A stretch of DNA of 64,000 nt, from contig JAPLSJ010000089.1 in the NCBI GenBank assembly GCA_026398695.1, positions 1-64,000 on the forward strand, read 5' to 3'. The first letter of the stretch is position 1. Every line of letters begins with the position of its first letter. The position numbers and the translations under genes are program-made. This document shows, piece by piece, positions 30,193 to 43,016 of this stretch. The notes under the pieces are model-generated. The model worked only from the letters and a program-made list of their open reading frames with translations. It was not told where the DNA came from and did not search any database. Origin of the DNA: Arenimonas sp. Lineage in GTDB: Bacteria; Pseudomonadota; Gammaproteobacteria; Xanthomonadales; Xanthomonadaceae.

Positions 30193-31008
30193 ATGGAAAC
30201 CAAGACCATCGCCAGCTGGAACGTCAACTCGCTCAACGTGCGCCTGCCGCACCTCGAGGAGTGGCTCAGGCTGCGCCAGCCCGACGTGGTGTGCCTGCAG
30301 GAAACCAAGCTCGAGGACGCCCGCTTCCCCGACTCGGCCCTGGCCGAACTGGGTTACCGCAGCGTGTTCGCCGGCCAGAAGACCTACAACGGCGTGGCCA
30401 TCGTTTCCCGCGAGCCGGCCACCGACGTGCAGGTGGGCATCCCGGGCTTCGCCGACGAGCAGCAGCGGGTCATCGCGGCCACCGTGGGCGACGTGCGCAT
30501 CGTCAACCTGTACGTGGTGAACGGCCAGGACGTGGGCACCGACAAATACGACTACAAGCTGCGCTGGCTCGACGCCGTGCACGGCTGGCTGGCCCGGGAA
30601 ATCAAGGCGCATCCGCGGCTGGTGGTGGTGGGCGACTTCAACATCGCGCCCGACGACCGCGACGTGCACGACCCGGCGGTGTGGAACGACGCCAGCATCC
30701 TCACCTCCACCGCCGAGCGCGCGGCGCTGGCGCGGCTGATGGCCCTGGGCTTGCACGACAGCTATCGCCTGCACCACGACGAGGGCGGCGTGTTCAGCTG
30801 GTGGGACTACCGTGCCGCCGGCTTCCGCCGCAACCTGGGCCTGCGCATCGACCTGTGCCTGGTGAGCGACGCGCTGAAGGCCGCCTGCGTGGGCGCCAGC
30901 ATCGACCGCGAGCCGCGCACCTGGGAGCGCCCGAGCGACCACGCCCCCGCCCTTGTCCAGCTGGAAAACCGGGGTCAGAGCCCGATTTCCACCGGCGCTG
31001 CCGCGTAA
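30193..31008 (+). CDS. xthA: Exodeoxyribonuclease III, C-terminus altered by a repeat
   Basis: A 271-residue AP endonuclease/3'-5' exonuclease of base excision repair. Seen are WNVNSLNVRLPHL, catalytic glutamate in CLQETKLED, VGDFNIAPDDRDVHDP with aspartate and asparagine, and the final active-site SDHAPALVQLE. In normal family members the protein ends just past this SDHAP strand. Here the last dozen residues, NRGQSPISTGAAA, are translated from the left arm and spacer of a family B palindrome, so the native stop seems to have been replaced. The catalytic core is intact. Confidence 0.93.
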   Translation: METKTIASWNVNSLNVRLPHLEEWLRLRQPDVVCLQETKLEDARFPDSALAELGYRSVFAGQKTYNGVAIVSREPATDVQVGIPGFADEQQRVIAATVGDVRIVNLYVVNGQDVGTDKYDYKLRWLDAVHGWLAREIKAHPRLVVVGDFNIAPDDRDVHDPAVWNDASILTSTAERAALARLMALGLHDSYRLHHDEGGVFSWWDYRAAGFRRNLGLRIDLCLVSDALKAACVGASIDREPRTWERPSDHAPALVQLENRGQSPISTGAAA

Positions 31009-31054
31009 CTGCAGAGGGCTCGCTGGAAATCGGGCTCTGACCCCGGTTTTCCAG

Positions 31055-31056
<2 letters not shown>
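30959..31056. repeat. Palindromic intergenic element, family B, copy 2
   Basis: Perfect 33-base arms at 30959-30991 and 31024-31056 around a 32-base spacer, each with GGGGTCAGAGCCCGATTTCC. The left arm lies inside the 3' end of xthA and the right arm covers two bases of the stop codon of the convergent peptidase gene. Confidence 0.93.
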
Positions 31057-34185
<3,129 letters not shown>

Positions 34186-34211
34186 GCGTGGCTCCGTGCG
34201 TGGAGGGTGCT

Positions 34212-34898
34212 TCAGGGATTGGCGCCGAACAGGTGGCGGCGCATTTCTTCGGTCATTTCGGCCGGGCGCTTGAACGAACGTTCCACCGCGTAGGCGCGCG
34301 CGAACGCCGGCCGCGCGGCCAGTGCGTCGTACCAGCGGCGCACGTTCGGGTAGTCGGCCAGGTCGATGTGGTGCCAGGCATGGGCCGCGGCCCACGGGTG
34401 GCAGGCCATGTCGGCGATCGACAGGCCGGCGTCGGCGATGAACTCGCGCTGCGCCAGGTGTTTGTCGAGGACGCCGTACAGCCGCGCCGCCTCGCGCTGG
34501 TAGCGGTCGATGGCGTAGGGGATCTTCTCGGGCGCGTAGCGGGTGAAGTGGTGGTTCTGGCCCAGCATCGGACCGAAGCCGCCCACCTGCCAGAACAGCC
34601 ATTCGAGCACCTGCTTGCGCCAGCGCGGCGCGGTGGGCAGGAACTGGCCGGTCTTTTCGGCGAGGTAAACCAGGATCGCACCCGACTCGAACACGCTCAC
34701 CGGATCGCCGCCGTCCGCCGGTGCGTGGTCGACGATGGCCGGCATGCGGTTGTTCGGGGAAATGGCCAGGAAGCCGGCGGTGAACTGCGCGCCAGCGCCG
34801 ATGTCCACCGGCACGATGCGGTAGGGCAGGCCGGCCTCTTCGCAGAGGATCGTGATCTTGTGGCCGTTGGGCGTGGGCCAGTAGTGCAGGTCGATCAT
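34212..34898 (-). CDS. Glutathione S-transferase family protein (nu-class, YfcG/YghU-like)
   Basis: A 228-residue protein with an N-terminal thioredoxin-fold domain (PTPNGHKITILCEEAGLPY) and the glutathione-contact motif NRMPAIVDHAP followed by VFESGAILVYLAEKTG. The all-helical C-terminal domain ends FKRPAEMTEEMRRHLFG. YfcG-type enzymes reduce disulfide bonds with two glutathiones. It lies 26 bp from the MBL gene and 15 bp from an SDR gene, consistent with one minus-strand operon. Confidence 0.9.
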   Translation of the reverse strand: MIDLHYWPTPNGHKITILCEEAGLPYRIVPVDIGAGAQFTAGFLAISPNNRMPAIVDHAPADGGDPVSVFESGAILVYLAEKTGQFLPTAPRWRKQVLEWLFWQVGGFGPMLGQNHHFTRYAPEKIPYAIDRYQREAARLYGVLDKHLAQREFIADAGLSIADMACHPWAAAHAWHHIDLADYPNVRRWYDALAARPAFARAYAVERSFKRPAEMTEEMRRHLFGANP

Positions 34899-34913
34899 GC
34901 GGGCGTGCTCCGG

Positions 34914-35675
34914 TCAGGCCAGGTAGCCGCCGTCCACCGGCAGCGCCGCGCCCGTGAGGTAGGACGAGGCAGGCGTGCACAGGAACAGCACCGCCGGCGC
35001 GATTTCGTCCGGCTGCGCCACGCGGCCCAGCGGGATCAAGCGCAGCATCATTTCCAGGATCTTCGGGTTGCCGGTGAGCGCCGAGGCAAACTTGGTGTCG
35101 GTCAGGCCCGGCAGCACCGCGTTCACGCGCACGCCCATGGGCGCGAGCTCCTTGGCGAAGCCTTCGGTCATGTTGACGATGCCGGCCTTGGTCATCGAGT
35201 ACACCAGCTGGCCCGGCGCCGCGCGCTTGGCGTTCACCGAGGCGATGTTGACGATGGCGCCGCCGCGGCCCTGCATGCGCTTCGCCGCCTGCACGGTGGT
35301 CCAGAAGTAGCCGCGCAGGTTCACTTCGACGGTCTTTTCGTAGGCGTCGAGGGTCATGTCGATGGCCGGGCCGAAGTAGGGGTTGGCGGCGGCGTTGTTC
35401 ACCAGCACGTCCACGGTGCGGCCGGCGGCGTCGAGCTTGGCGAACAGGGCCTCGATGGCCGCCGGGTCGCCCACGTGCACCGCGTGCGCCTCGGCCGAGC
35501 CGCCGTCGCCGCGGATGGTGGCCGCCACCGCCTCGCAGCCCTCGATCTTGCGGCTGGTGCAGATGACGTGGGCGCCGAAGCCGGCCAGCAGGCGGGCGAT
35601 GGCCTCGCCGATGCCGCGGGAGGCGCCGCTGACCAGGGCGGTCTTGCCGGTGAGGTCGAACAGGGAATCAGGCAC
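34914..35675 (-). CDS. SDR family oxidoreductase
   Basis: A 253-residue classical short-chain dehydrogenase. Seen are the cofactor motif [31 protein letters not shown], the catalytic serine in NIASVNAKR, Tyr and Lys in [11 protein letters not shown], and the C-terminal [11 protein letters not shown](P)-dependent; substrate unknown. The start is GTG at 35675 with GGAG seven bases upstream. First gene of the apparent SDR-GST-MBL-peptidase operon running leftwards. Confidence 0.9.
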   Translation of the reverse strand: MPDSLFDLTGKTALVSGASRGIGEAIARLLAGFGAHVICTSRKIEGCEAVAATIRGDGGSAEAHAVHVGDPAAIEALFAKLDAAGRTVDVLVNNAAANPYFGPAIDMTLDAYEKTVEVNLRGYFWTTVQAAKRMQGRGGAIVNIASVNAKRAAPGQLVYSMTKAGIVNMTEGFAKELAPMGVRVNAVLPGLTDTKFASALTGNPKILEMMLRLIPLGRVAQPDEIAPAVLFLCTPASSYLTGAALPVDGGYLA

Positions 35676-35770
35676 TTTCTGGCTCCGTGAAAGGGGAATC
35701 GGCCGCTGAATTGGTATGCTTCCGAGCCTAGCACAGGCCTCCTCGGGGCCTGGCCAAACGGGGACATCAA

Positions 35771-36568
35771 ATGACGCAGCGGCGGGTACTGATCACGGGT
35801 GCGGGAAGCGGGCTGGGCCAGGCCCTGGCGCTGCGTTATGCCAAGGCCGGCGATCGCGTCGCCTGCGTGGACCTCGACGCCGCGCGCGCCGAACTCACGC
35901 GCGCTTCACTGCCCGGCAGCGGCCACCTGGCCATGGTGGCCAACGTCGCCAGCGACGAGGCCATGGAGCAGGTGCACGAAACCGTCGCCCGCGAATGGGG
36001 CGGCCTGGACGTGCTGGTGAACAACGCCGGCATCGCCACCGGCGGCGCCATGGTGGAAACCACCATGGCCGAGTGGCACAACGTGCTCGACATCAACCTG
36101 CTGGGCGTGGTGCGCGGCTGCCGGCTGTTCCTGCCCGGCATGATCGCCGCCGGCCGCGGCCAGGTGATCAACACCGCCAGCTTCGCAGGCCTGGCCGGCG
36201 CGCCCAGCATCATGAGCTACGGCGTGGCCAAGGCCTCGGTGGTGGCGCTGTCGGAGGCCCTGCGCGCCGAGATGCACGGCAAGGGCGTCACGGTGAGCGT
36301 GCTGTGCCCGGCCTTCTTCCGCACCAACCTGCTCGAGAGCTGGCAGGGCAACCCCAAGCTCAAGAGCTTCGCCGACAAGATGATGGAAACCTCGCCCGAC
36401 ACGCTCGACAGCGTGGCCGACGCGGTGTTCGCGGCGGTGCAGCGCGGCGACTTCCTGGTCATTCCCACCAAGCGCGAGCCGATGCGCTGGCGCCTCAAGC
36501 GCTGGTTCCCGAACGTGTACTTCAACCAGCTGGTGAAGTTCGCGCGCGGCCGCGGCCCGGGGAACTGA
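35771..36568 (+). CDS. SDR family oxidoreductase
   Basis: A 265-residue classical SDR. Seen are [39 protein letters not shown] with the serine, and the Tyr-x3-Lys pair in [14 protein letters not shown]; the basic tail [20 protein letters not shown] may lie on a membrane, as in acyl/lipid-related SDRs. It starts divergently from the other SDR across about 95 bp, and ends 1 bp before a reductase gene, so those two are cotranscribed. Confidence 0.9.
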   Translation: MTQRRVLITGAGSGLGQALALRYAKAGDRVACVDLDAARAELTRASLPGSGHLAMVANVASDEAMEQVHETVAREWGGLDVLVNNAGIATGGAMVETTMAEWHNVLDINLLGVVRGCRLFLPGMIAAGRGQVINTASFAGLAGAPSIMSYGVAKASVVALSEALRAEMHGKGVTVSVLCPAFFRTNLLESWQGNPKLKSFADKMMETSPDTLDSVADAVFAAVQRGDFLVIPTKREPMRWRLKRWFPNVYFNQLVKFARGRGPGN

Positions 36569-36569
36569 C

Positions 36570-37613
36570 ATGGAGTGGATGATCTACGGCGCCAACGGCT
36601 ACACCGGCGCGATGGTGGTGGAAGAAGCGGTGCGCCGCGGCCTGCGCCCGGTGCTGGCGGGCCGCAGCGCGGCGTCGCTGGAGGCCATCGCCGGCAAGCA
36701 CGGCCTGCCGGTGCGCGCGTTCGCGCTCGACAACCCGCAGGCGCTGCGCAGCGGGCTCAACGGCATCGGCCTGGTGCTGCACTGCGCCGGCCCGTTCTCG
36801 GCCACCTGCGCGCCGATGCTCGAAGCCTGCCTGGACGTGGGCGCGCACTACCTGGACATCACCGGCGAGATCGACGTCTTCGCCCACTGCCACGCCCAGG
36901 ACGCGCGCGCGAAGGAAAAGGGCATCGTGGTGCTGCCCGGCTCGGGCTTCGACGTGGTGCCCACCGACTGCCTGGCCGCCCAGCTCAAGCACGAACTGCC
37001 CGGCGCCGATTCGCTGGTGCTGGCGTTCGAGGCCGGCGGCGGCCCCAGCCCCGGCACGGCCAAGACCAGCGTGGAGGGCCTGGGCAGCGGCGGCCGCGCC
37101 CGCATCAACGGCGCGATGACCCGCGTGCCGCTGGCGTGGAAGACGCGCACCTTCGAGCGCGACGGTGAGCAGCGTTTCGCCATGACCATTCCCTGGGGCG
37201 ACGTGTACACCGCGTTCGTGTCCACCGGCATCCCCAACATCGAGGTGTACATGGGCGTGCCGCCGGCCACGGCCAAGCGCCTGCGTCGCCTGCGCCTGCT
37301 CGGGCCGCTGCTGGGCCTGTCGCCGGTGCAGTCCTTCCTCAAGGCGCAGGTCGCCAAGCGCGTGCGCGGTCCGTCCGAAGCCACCCGCGGCAAGACCGGC
37401 TGCGTGGTGTGGGGCGAGGCGCGCGATCCGCAGGGCCGCGAGGTCAAGCGCCGCCTGCGCACGCCCAACGGCTACGAAATCACCGTCACGGCGGCGCTGG
37501 GCATCGTCGGGCGCCTGCTGGGCGGCGAGCGGCCTGCGGGCGGTTACTACACGCCGTCCAAGCTGATGGGCGCCAACTACGTGCTGGGCCTGCCCGGCGT
37601 GACCCTCGACTGA
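36570..37613 (+). CDS. Saccharopine dehydrogenase-like (trans-acting enoyl reductase type) protein
   Basis: A 347-residue NAD(P)-dependent protein of the saccharopine dehydrogenase/trans-acting enoyl reductase superfamily. The N-terminus has MEWMIYGANGYTGAMVVEEA and, further in, HCAGPFSATCAPMLEACLD and YLDITGEIDVFA, characteristic of the lipid-related branch. There is no lysine biosynthesis context. Together with the SDR upstream it likely modifies an acyl or lipid intermediate, which is inference. Confidence 0.85.
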   Translation: MEWMIYGANGYTGAMVVEEAVRRGLRPVLAGRSAASLEAIAGKHGLPVRAFALDNPQALRSGLNGIGLVLHCAGPFSATCAPMLEACLDVGAHYLDITGEIDVFAHCHAQDARAKEKGIVVLPGSGFDVVPTDCLAAQLKHELPGADSLVLAFEAGGGPSPGTAKTSVEGLGSGGRARINGAMTRVPLAWKTRTFERDGEQRFAMTIPWGDVYTAFVSTGIPNIEVYMGVPPATAKRLRRLRLLGPLLGLSPVQSFLKAQVAKRVRGPSEATRGKTGCVVWGEARDPQGREVKRRLRTPNGYEITVTAALGIVGRLLGGERPAGGYYTPSKLMGANYVLGLPGVTLD

Positions 37614-37698
37614 ACCGCGACCGGGCCGCGCTTGGCAGCGGCCCGGGATGCCTCTACCCTTCGCTGGCCCCAACCGGGGCGACCACTGGAGTAGAACC

Positions 37699-37917
37699 AT
37701 GCGCATGCCCGCCATCATCATCGGCGCCATATTGCTCATCATCGGCGGCCTCATCACTGCCGGCGTGTTCAAGTTCCAGAGCACAGAAAAGGTCGCCGAC
37801 ATCGGGCCCATCGAAATCAGCAAGACCGACACCAAGTCCCCGCCCATCAACCTCGGCTGGGTGCTGATCGGCCTGGGTGCCGCAGCCGTCGTGGTCGGCG
37901 TGGCCAGCAAGAAATAA
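37699..37917 (+). CDS. Small membrane protein (DUF3185-like)
   Basis: A 72-residue protein of two membrane helices (about 4-22 and 49-68) with a short polar loop containing EKVADIGPIEISKTD. The pattern of two helices around a small loop with a final KK resembles DUF3185 proteins, with moderate confidence. GGAG sits 7 bases ahead of the ATG at 37699. It precedes the YqhA-family gene by 13 bp. Confidence 0.65.
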   Translation: MRMPAIIIGAILLIIGGLITAGVFKFQSTEKVADIGPIEISKTDTKSPPINLGWVLIGLGAAAVVVGVASKK

Positions 37918-37930
37918 ACCAGGAACCGAC

Positions 37931-38572
37931 ATGACGACACCTGCCGCCAACGCGCCGACCAAGATCGGCCCGCTTTCCAGTCTTATCTTTGCGTCGCGCT
38001 GGCTGCAGCTTCCGCTGTACCTGGGCCTGATCGTGGCCCAATGCGTCTACGTATTCCTGTTCCTGAAGGAGCTGACGCACCTGGTGGTGGACGCCAACAC
38101 GCTCAGCGAACAGCTGATCATGATGGTGGTGCTGGGACTGATCGACGTCGTGATGATCTCCAACCTGCTGGTGATGGTGATCGTCGGCGGCTACGAGACC
38201 TTCGTATCGCGCCTGAACCTGCAGGGTCACCCGGACCAGCCGGAGTGGCTCAGCCACGTCAACGCTTCGGTGCTGAAGGTGAAGCTGGCGATGGCCATCA
38301 TCGGCATCTCGTCCATCCACCTGCTCAAGACCTTCATCGAGGCCGGCAGTCTCGGCGGGCTGCCGCTGTGCAACACCCCGCAGGCCTATGAGCTGGCCAA
38401 GCAGATGGCCGACATCAATTCCCTGGCGAAAAGCTGCACCAGCGTGACGGCCGTCGGCGTGATGTGGCAGACCATCATCCACACCATCTTCATCCTGTCG
38501 GCCATTGGCATCGCCTGGACCGACCGCCTGATGTCGCACGCCGCCAAGCCGGCCGGAAAAGCCGCGCACTGA
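37931..38572 (+). CDS. yqhA: YqhA family (TIGR00645, UPF0114) membrane protein
   Basis: A 213-residue inner-membrane protein with about four helices. The signature region VDVVMISNLLVMVIVGGYETFVSRL and NASVLKVKLAMAIIGISSIHLLKTF is typical of the YqhA family, whose function is unknown. AGGA precedes the ATG at 37931. A family A palindrome begins 10 bp after the stop. Confidence 0.88.
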   Translation: MTTPAANAPTKIGPLSSLIFASRWLQLPLYLGLIVAQCVYVFLFLKELTHLVVDANTLSEQLIMMVVLGLIDVVMISNLLVMVIVGGYETFVSRLNLQGHPDQPEWLSHVNASVLKVKLAMAIIGISSIHLLKTFIEAGSLGGLPLCNTPQAYELAKQMADINSLAKSCTSVTAVGVMWQTIIHTIFILSAIGIAWTDRLMSHAAKPAGKAAH

Positions 38573-38579
38573 AGCACCC

Positions 38580-38648
38580 CTTGTGGGAGGGACTTCAGTC
38601 CCGACGCTCTTGGGCGAAAAGCATCGGGACTGAAGTCCCTCCCACAGG
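38580..38648. repeat. Palindromic intergenic element, family A, copy 3
   Basis: Arms of 25 bases at 38583-38607 and 38621-38645 with one mismatch, of the GTGGGAGGGACTTCAGTCCC type, separated by 13 bases. Lies between yqhA and uvrD. Confidence 0.9.
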
Positions 38649-38665
38649 CCAGGGGGTGGCGCCGG

Positions 38666-38671
38666 TACAAT
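38666..38671 (+). promoter_or_regulatory. Candidate -10 box ahead of uvrD
   Basis: TACAAT, then GGCGCC, then the ATG at 38678. This places transcription start at the start codon and would yield a leaderless uvrD message. Confidence 0.45.
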
Positions 38672-38677
38672 GGCGCC

Positions 38678-40855
38678 ATGGATGTCTCCCACCTTTTGGA
38701 CGAACTCAACCCGGCCCAGCGCGAAGTGGTTTCCGCGCCGCCGGGCCATGCCCTGGTGCTGGCCGGCGCCGGCTCGGGCAAGACCCGCGTGCTCACCCAC
38801 CGCATCGGCTGGCTGCATGAAGTGGTGGGCGTGCCGGCGCACGGCATCCTGGCCGTCACCTTCACCAACAAGGCCGCCGCCGAGATGCGCGGCCGGGTCG
38901 AGGCGCTGCTGCGCAACGGCGCGCGCGGCATGTGGATCGGCACCTTCCACGGCCTGGCGCACCGCCTGCTGCGCCTGCACTGGCAGGAGGCCGGCCTGCC
39001 CGAGTCCTTCCAGGTGCTCGACCAGGACGACCAGGTGCGCCTGCTCAAGCGCATCAGCGCCGACCTCGAACTCGACGAAGGCCGCTTCCCGCCGCGCCAG
39101 ATGGCCTGGTGGATCAACGCGCAGAAGGACGAGGGCCGGCGCCCGAAGCACATCCAGCCGTCCCCGGGCGACCTGTTCGGCTCCACCATGCTCAAGGTCT
39201 ACGAGGCCTACCAGGCGCGCTGCCAGCGCGCCGGCCTGGTGGACTTCGCCGAGCTGCTGTTGCGCGCACACGAGCTGTGGCTCGAGCACCCCGTGCTGCT
39301 GCACCACTACCAGCAGCGCTTCCGCCACCTGCTGGTGGACGAGTTCCAGGACACCAACGCCATCCAGTACGCCTTCGTGCGCGTGCTGGCCGGCGACACC
39401 GGCGAAGTGTTCGTGGTGGGCGACGACGACCAGGCCATCTACGGCTGGCGCGGCGCCAAAGTCGAAAACGTGCAGCGTTTCCTGAAGGACTACCCCGGCG
39501 CGCGCACGCTCAAGCTCGAGCAGAACTAACGCTCCACCGGCAACATCCTGGCCGCCGCCAACGCGGTGATCACCCACAATCCCGACCGCCTGGGCAAGCA
39601 GCTGTGGACCGCCGACGGCGAGGGCGAACCCATCGACCTGTTCGCCGCCTACAACGAAGTGGACGAAGCCCGCTTCGTGGTGGACCGCGTGCAGGCCTGG
39701 ATCCGCGACGGCGGCAGCGCCGGCGACAACGCCGTGCTGTACCGGTCCAACGCCCAGTCGCGCGCCATCGAAGAGCAGCTGGTGCAGGCCGGCCTGCCGT
39801 ACCGCGTGTACGGCGGCCAGCGCTTCTTCGAGCGCATGGAAATCAAGGACGCGCTGGCCTACCTGCGCCTGCTCACCAACCGCGCCGACGACGCCGCCTT
39901 CGAGCGCGCGGTGAACACGCCGCCGCGCGGCATCGGCGGCAAGACGCTCGACGAGGTGCGCCGCCACGCCCGCGACCGCGCCGTGCCGCTGTGGGACGCC
40001 GCCGTGGCGCTGTCCCAGGGCAGCGAGCTGCCGGGCCGCGCCCGCAACGCCCTGCGCGCCTTCGCCGACCTGGTGGACGCGCTGCAGGCCGGCACCGCCG
40101 AGTCGCCGCTGCACGAACAGTTCGACCACGTCATCGCCAACTCCGGCCTGCGCGCGCACTACGCCGCCGAGTCCAAGGGCCAGCTTGATTCACGCACCGA
40201 GAACCTGGACGAACTGGTGTCGGTGGCCAGCCGCTTCGAGCGCCGCGACGACGAGGCCAGCGCCGAGATGACCGAGCTGGTGGCCTTCCTCAGCTACGCC
40301 TCGCTGGAGGCCGGCGAAGGCCAGGCCGAGGCCGGCGAGGACGGCGTGCAGCTGATGACCCTGCACAGCGCCAAGGGCCTGGAGTTCCCGCAGGTGTTCC
40401 TGGTGGGGCTGGAGGAAGGTCTGTTCCCCAGCGCCAAGTCGGTGGACGAATCGGGCCGTCTCGAGGAAGAGCGCCGCCTGGCCTACGTCGGCCTGACCCG
40501 CGCGCGCCAGAAGCTGGTGCTCACCTACGCCGAGACGCGCCGCCTGCACGGCATGGAGATGTACGGCACGCCGTCGCGCTTCCTGCGCGAAATCCCGCCG
40601 GCCCTGGTGCGCGACGTGCGGCCCAAGGTCAGCGCCAGCCGCCCGTCCTACGGCCCGCCGCGCTCGGCGGCCCTGGTGAACACCGGCGGCGGCCCCTCGC
40701 TGCGCCTGGGCCAGCGCGTCATGCACCCCAGCTTCGGCGAGGGCGTGGTGATGGACGCCGAGGGCAGCGGCGCCCACGCCCGCATCCAGGTCAACTTCGA
40801 GAAGGGCGGCGCCAAGTGGCTGGTCCTGGGCTACGCCAACCTCCAGCCCCTCTGA
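38678..40855 (+). pseudogene. uvrD: DNA helicase II (UvrD) with an in-frame stop codon in motif IV
   Basis: The frame aligns end to end with UvrD (MDVSHLLDELNPAQREVV, LAGAGSGKTRVLTHRI, WIGTFHGLAHRLLR, LVDEFQDTN, VGDDDQAIYGWRGA) for 283 codons, then reads LEQN followed by TAA at 39527-39529 where UvrD has the tyrosine of QNYRS. Right after it the same frame continues RSTGNILAAANAVITHNP and runs without another fault to 40855, including TLHSAKGLEFPQVFLVG, RRLAYVGLTRARQKL and the Tudor-like C-terminus. A single base change (TAC/TAT to TAA) explains it. If real, full-length helicase II for mismatch and excision repair is not made unless read through or restarted at the ATG at 39566. A sequencing error is possible. 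Confidence 0.9.
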
Positions 40856-40905
40856 GCCCCTGCCACGACGCATAATTGGCGCCTTGTCCGGAACGGGTGT
40901 GAACC

Positions 40906-42003
40906 ATGAAACGACGTGAACTCCTCCGCGGCGCCGGCCTGGCCGCCGTCGCCACCGGCCTGGCGGCCTGCGGTGCGCGCCCCGAGGGCGCCGCCGGTGC
41001 GGCCGCGTCCAACCAGGCCTTCACCTGGAAGATGGTCACCTCGTGGCCGACCAATTTCCCGGGACTGGGCACCGGCGCCGCGCAGCTGGCCGAGATGATC
41101 ACCAAGGCCAGCGCGGGCCGCCTCACCATCAAGGTCTATGGCGCGGGCGAACTGGTGCCCGCGTTCGAAGTGTTCGACGCCGTCAGCCGCGGCACCGCCG
41201 AGATGGGCCACTCGGCCAGCTATTACTGGAAGGGCAAGGCCGCGGCCGCGCCGTTCTTCTGCGCCGTGCCCTTCGGCCTCAACGCCCAGGAAATGAACGG
41301 CTGGCTCTACAACGGCGGTGGCCTGGAGCTGTGGCGCGAACTGTATGCGCCCTTCGGCCTGGTGCCGTTCCCCGCCGGCAACACCGGCGTGCAGATGGCC
41401 GGCTGGTTCCGCAAGCCGATCGAATCGCTGGCTTCGCTCAAGGGGCTGAAGATGCGCATCCCCGGCCTGGGCGGCGAAGTGATGGCGCGCGTGGGCGCCA
41501 CGCCGGTGAACCTGCCGGGCGCGGAAATCTTCAGCGCGCTGCAGGCCGGCGCCATCGACGCCGCCGAGTGGGTGGGGCCGTACAACGACCTGGCCTTCGG
41601 CCTGCATCGCGCCGCGAAGTTCTGCTACTACCCGGGCTGGCAGGAGCCGGGCCCCACGCTGGAATGCATGGTCAACAAGGCCGCGCTCGACACCTTGCCC
41701 CAGGACCTGCAGGAGATCGTGGCGCTGTGCTGCCGCGCGGTGAACGATTCGATGCTGGCCGAGTACACCGCGCGCAACCAGCAGGCGCTCGATTCCCTGG
41801 TGCGCGAGCACGGCGTCGAGCTGCGCCAGCTGCCGGCCGACGTGCTGCTGGCGCTGCGCAAGGCCTCCGAGAAGGTGCTCGAGGAAGCGGCGGCCGCCGA
41901 CCCGCTCGCGCGCCGCGCGCTCGACTCCATGCGCGCCTTCCGCTCGCAGGCCAAGGCCTGGCACGCGGTGTCGGAAGAGTCGTACTACGCCAACCGCGGT
42001 TGA
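40906..42003 (+). CDS. TRAP transporter solute-binding protein (DctP/TakP type)
   Basis: A 365-residue periplasmic binding protein for a carboxylate, close to TakP-type binders of 2-keto acids. The N-terminus carries twin arginines (KRRELLRG) and a lipobox LAAC, so it is likely a Tat-exported lipoprotein. Family signatures are FEVFDAVSRGTAEMGHSASY, LKGLKMRIPGLGGEVM, AGAIDAAEWVGPYNDLAFGL and YYPGWQEPGPTLE. The membrane subunits are on the opposite strand 1.4 kb downstream, past two unrelated genes. Confidence 0.9.
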   Translation: MKRRELLRGAGLAAVATGLAACGARPEGAAGAAASNQAFTWKMVTSWPTNFPGLGTGAAQLAEMITKASAGRLTIKVYGAGELVPAFEVFDAVSRGTAEMGHSASYYWKGKAAAAPFFCAVPFGLNAQEMNGWLYNGGGLELWRELYAPFGLVPFPAGNTGVQMAGWFRKPIESLASLKGLKMRIPGLGGEVMARVGATPVNLPGAEIFSALQAGAIDAAEWVGPYNDLAFGLHRAAKFCYYPGWQEPGPTLECMVNKAALDTLPQDLQEIVALCCRAVNDSMLAEYTARNQQALDSLVREHGVELRQLPADVLLALRKASEKVLEEAAAADPLARRALDSMRAFRSQAKAWHAVSEESYYANRG

Positions 42004-42116
42004 CCGTGCCGCAAGTCACGATCGGTCCGCGCAGGGAAAACAGCCGCTGAACGCGCGCCGGCCGGCGCGCCCGCCAAACTTCGTCTTACTGGCCAACTCC
42101 CGGCTGGAAACGTGTC

Positions 42117-43016
42117 ATGGGCAAAGGATTCAAGCGGGTCGCGATGGCGGCCGGTGTTTCAATGGTGGCGGTGATGGCGCTGTATGCCGTCGCCTGGCAG
42201 CAGTCGGAAAGCGCGCTGGCGCAGACCTTCGCAGTCAACGATCCGCCGCTGGTGTTCGCCGGCGATGATGCCGAAGCCGCGCGCGGCGCCCACCTCTACG
42301 GCGTGCTGGGCTGCGTGGAATGCCACGGCGCGACGGCCGAGGGAAAGCCGGTGTTCGATGCCGGCCCGGTCGGCCGCGTGGTGGGTTCCAACCTCACGCC
42401 CGCGGCCGTGGGTGGCCGCTACGACGCCGCCGCGATGGCCGCGGCCATCCGCCACGGCGTCGGCCCCGAAGGCCTGCCGCTGCGCTTCATGCCCGCCGAC
42501 GATTTCAAGAACCTGTCCGACGCCGACACCGCCGCCATCGTCCGCCACCTGCAGTCGCTGCCGCCGTCGGACAACCAGCCGGGCGCCACCGAGCTGGGGC
42601 CGGTGGGCCGCGTGCTGTACCTGTTCGGAAAACTGAACTGGGTGCCGGCCGAAAACATCGACCACACCCCGCGCGTGCGCACCGCGCCGGCCTCGGCGCC
42701 CACGGTCGAATACGGCGCCTACCTGGCCCAGGTCTGCACCGGCTGCCACGGCCAGGACCTGGCCGGCCAGCGCGTGCCGGGCACGCCGCCGGAAATTCCG
42801 GTGGCGCGCAACCTCACGATGCACGCCAACGGCCTGCTGGGCTGGACCGAGGCTGATTTCATCCGCGTGATCCGCGAAGGCAAGCGCCCCGACGGCAGCG
42901 AGCTGCACGGCTTCATGCCCTGGCGCGTTTATGCCGCGATGACCGACGACGAGCTGCGCGCGCTCTGGATGCACCTGTCCGCGCTGCCGCCGCTGCCGGG
43001 GCAGCCCAAGGCCTGA
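42117..43016 (+). CDS. Diheme cytochrome c
   Basis: A 299-residue c-type cytochrome with an N-terminal signal or anchor helix (about 5-27). Two CxxCH haem sites are present, GCVECHG at about 64 and VCTGCHGQ at about 207, with axial methionines in PLRFMPADDF and ELHGFMPWRVY. Each half is one cytochrome c domain, as in electron carriers of alcohol or sugar dehydrogenases. It abuts the stop of the convergent GNAT gene with no gap. Confidence 0.88.
   Translation: MGKGFKRVAMAAGVSMVAVMALYAVAWQQSESALAQTFAVNDPPLVFAGDDAEAARGAHLYGVLGCVECHGATAEGKPVFDAGPVGRVVGSNLTPAAVGGRYDAAAMAAAIRHGVGPEGLPLRFMPADDFKNLSDADTAAIVRHLQSLPPSDNQPGATELGPVGRVLYLFGKLNWVPAENIDHTPRVRTAPASAPTVEYGAYLAQVCTGCHGQDLAGQRVPGTPPEIPVARNLTMHANGLLGWTEADFIRVIREGKRPDGSELHGFMPWRVYAAMTDDELRALWMHLSALPPLPGQPKA

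Noticed and set aside
37648-37698. Earlier start for the DUF3185-like protein
   Set aside because: Upstream residues look noncoding and a Shine-Dalgarno lies only before 37699.
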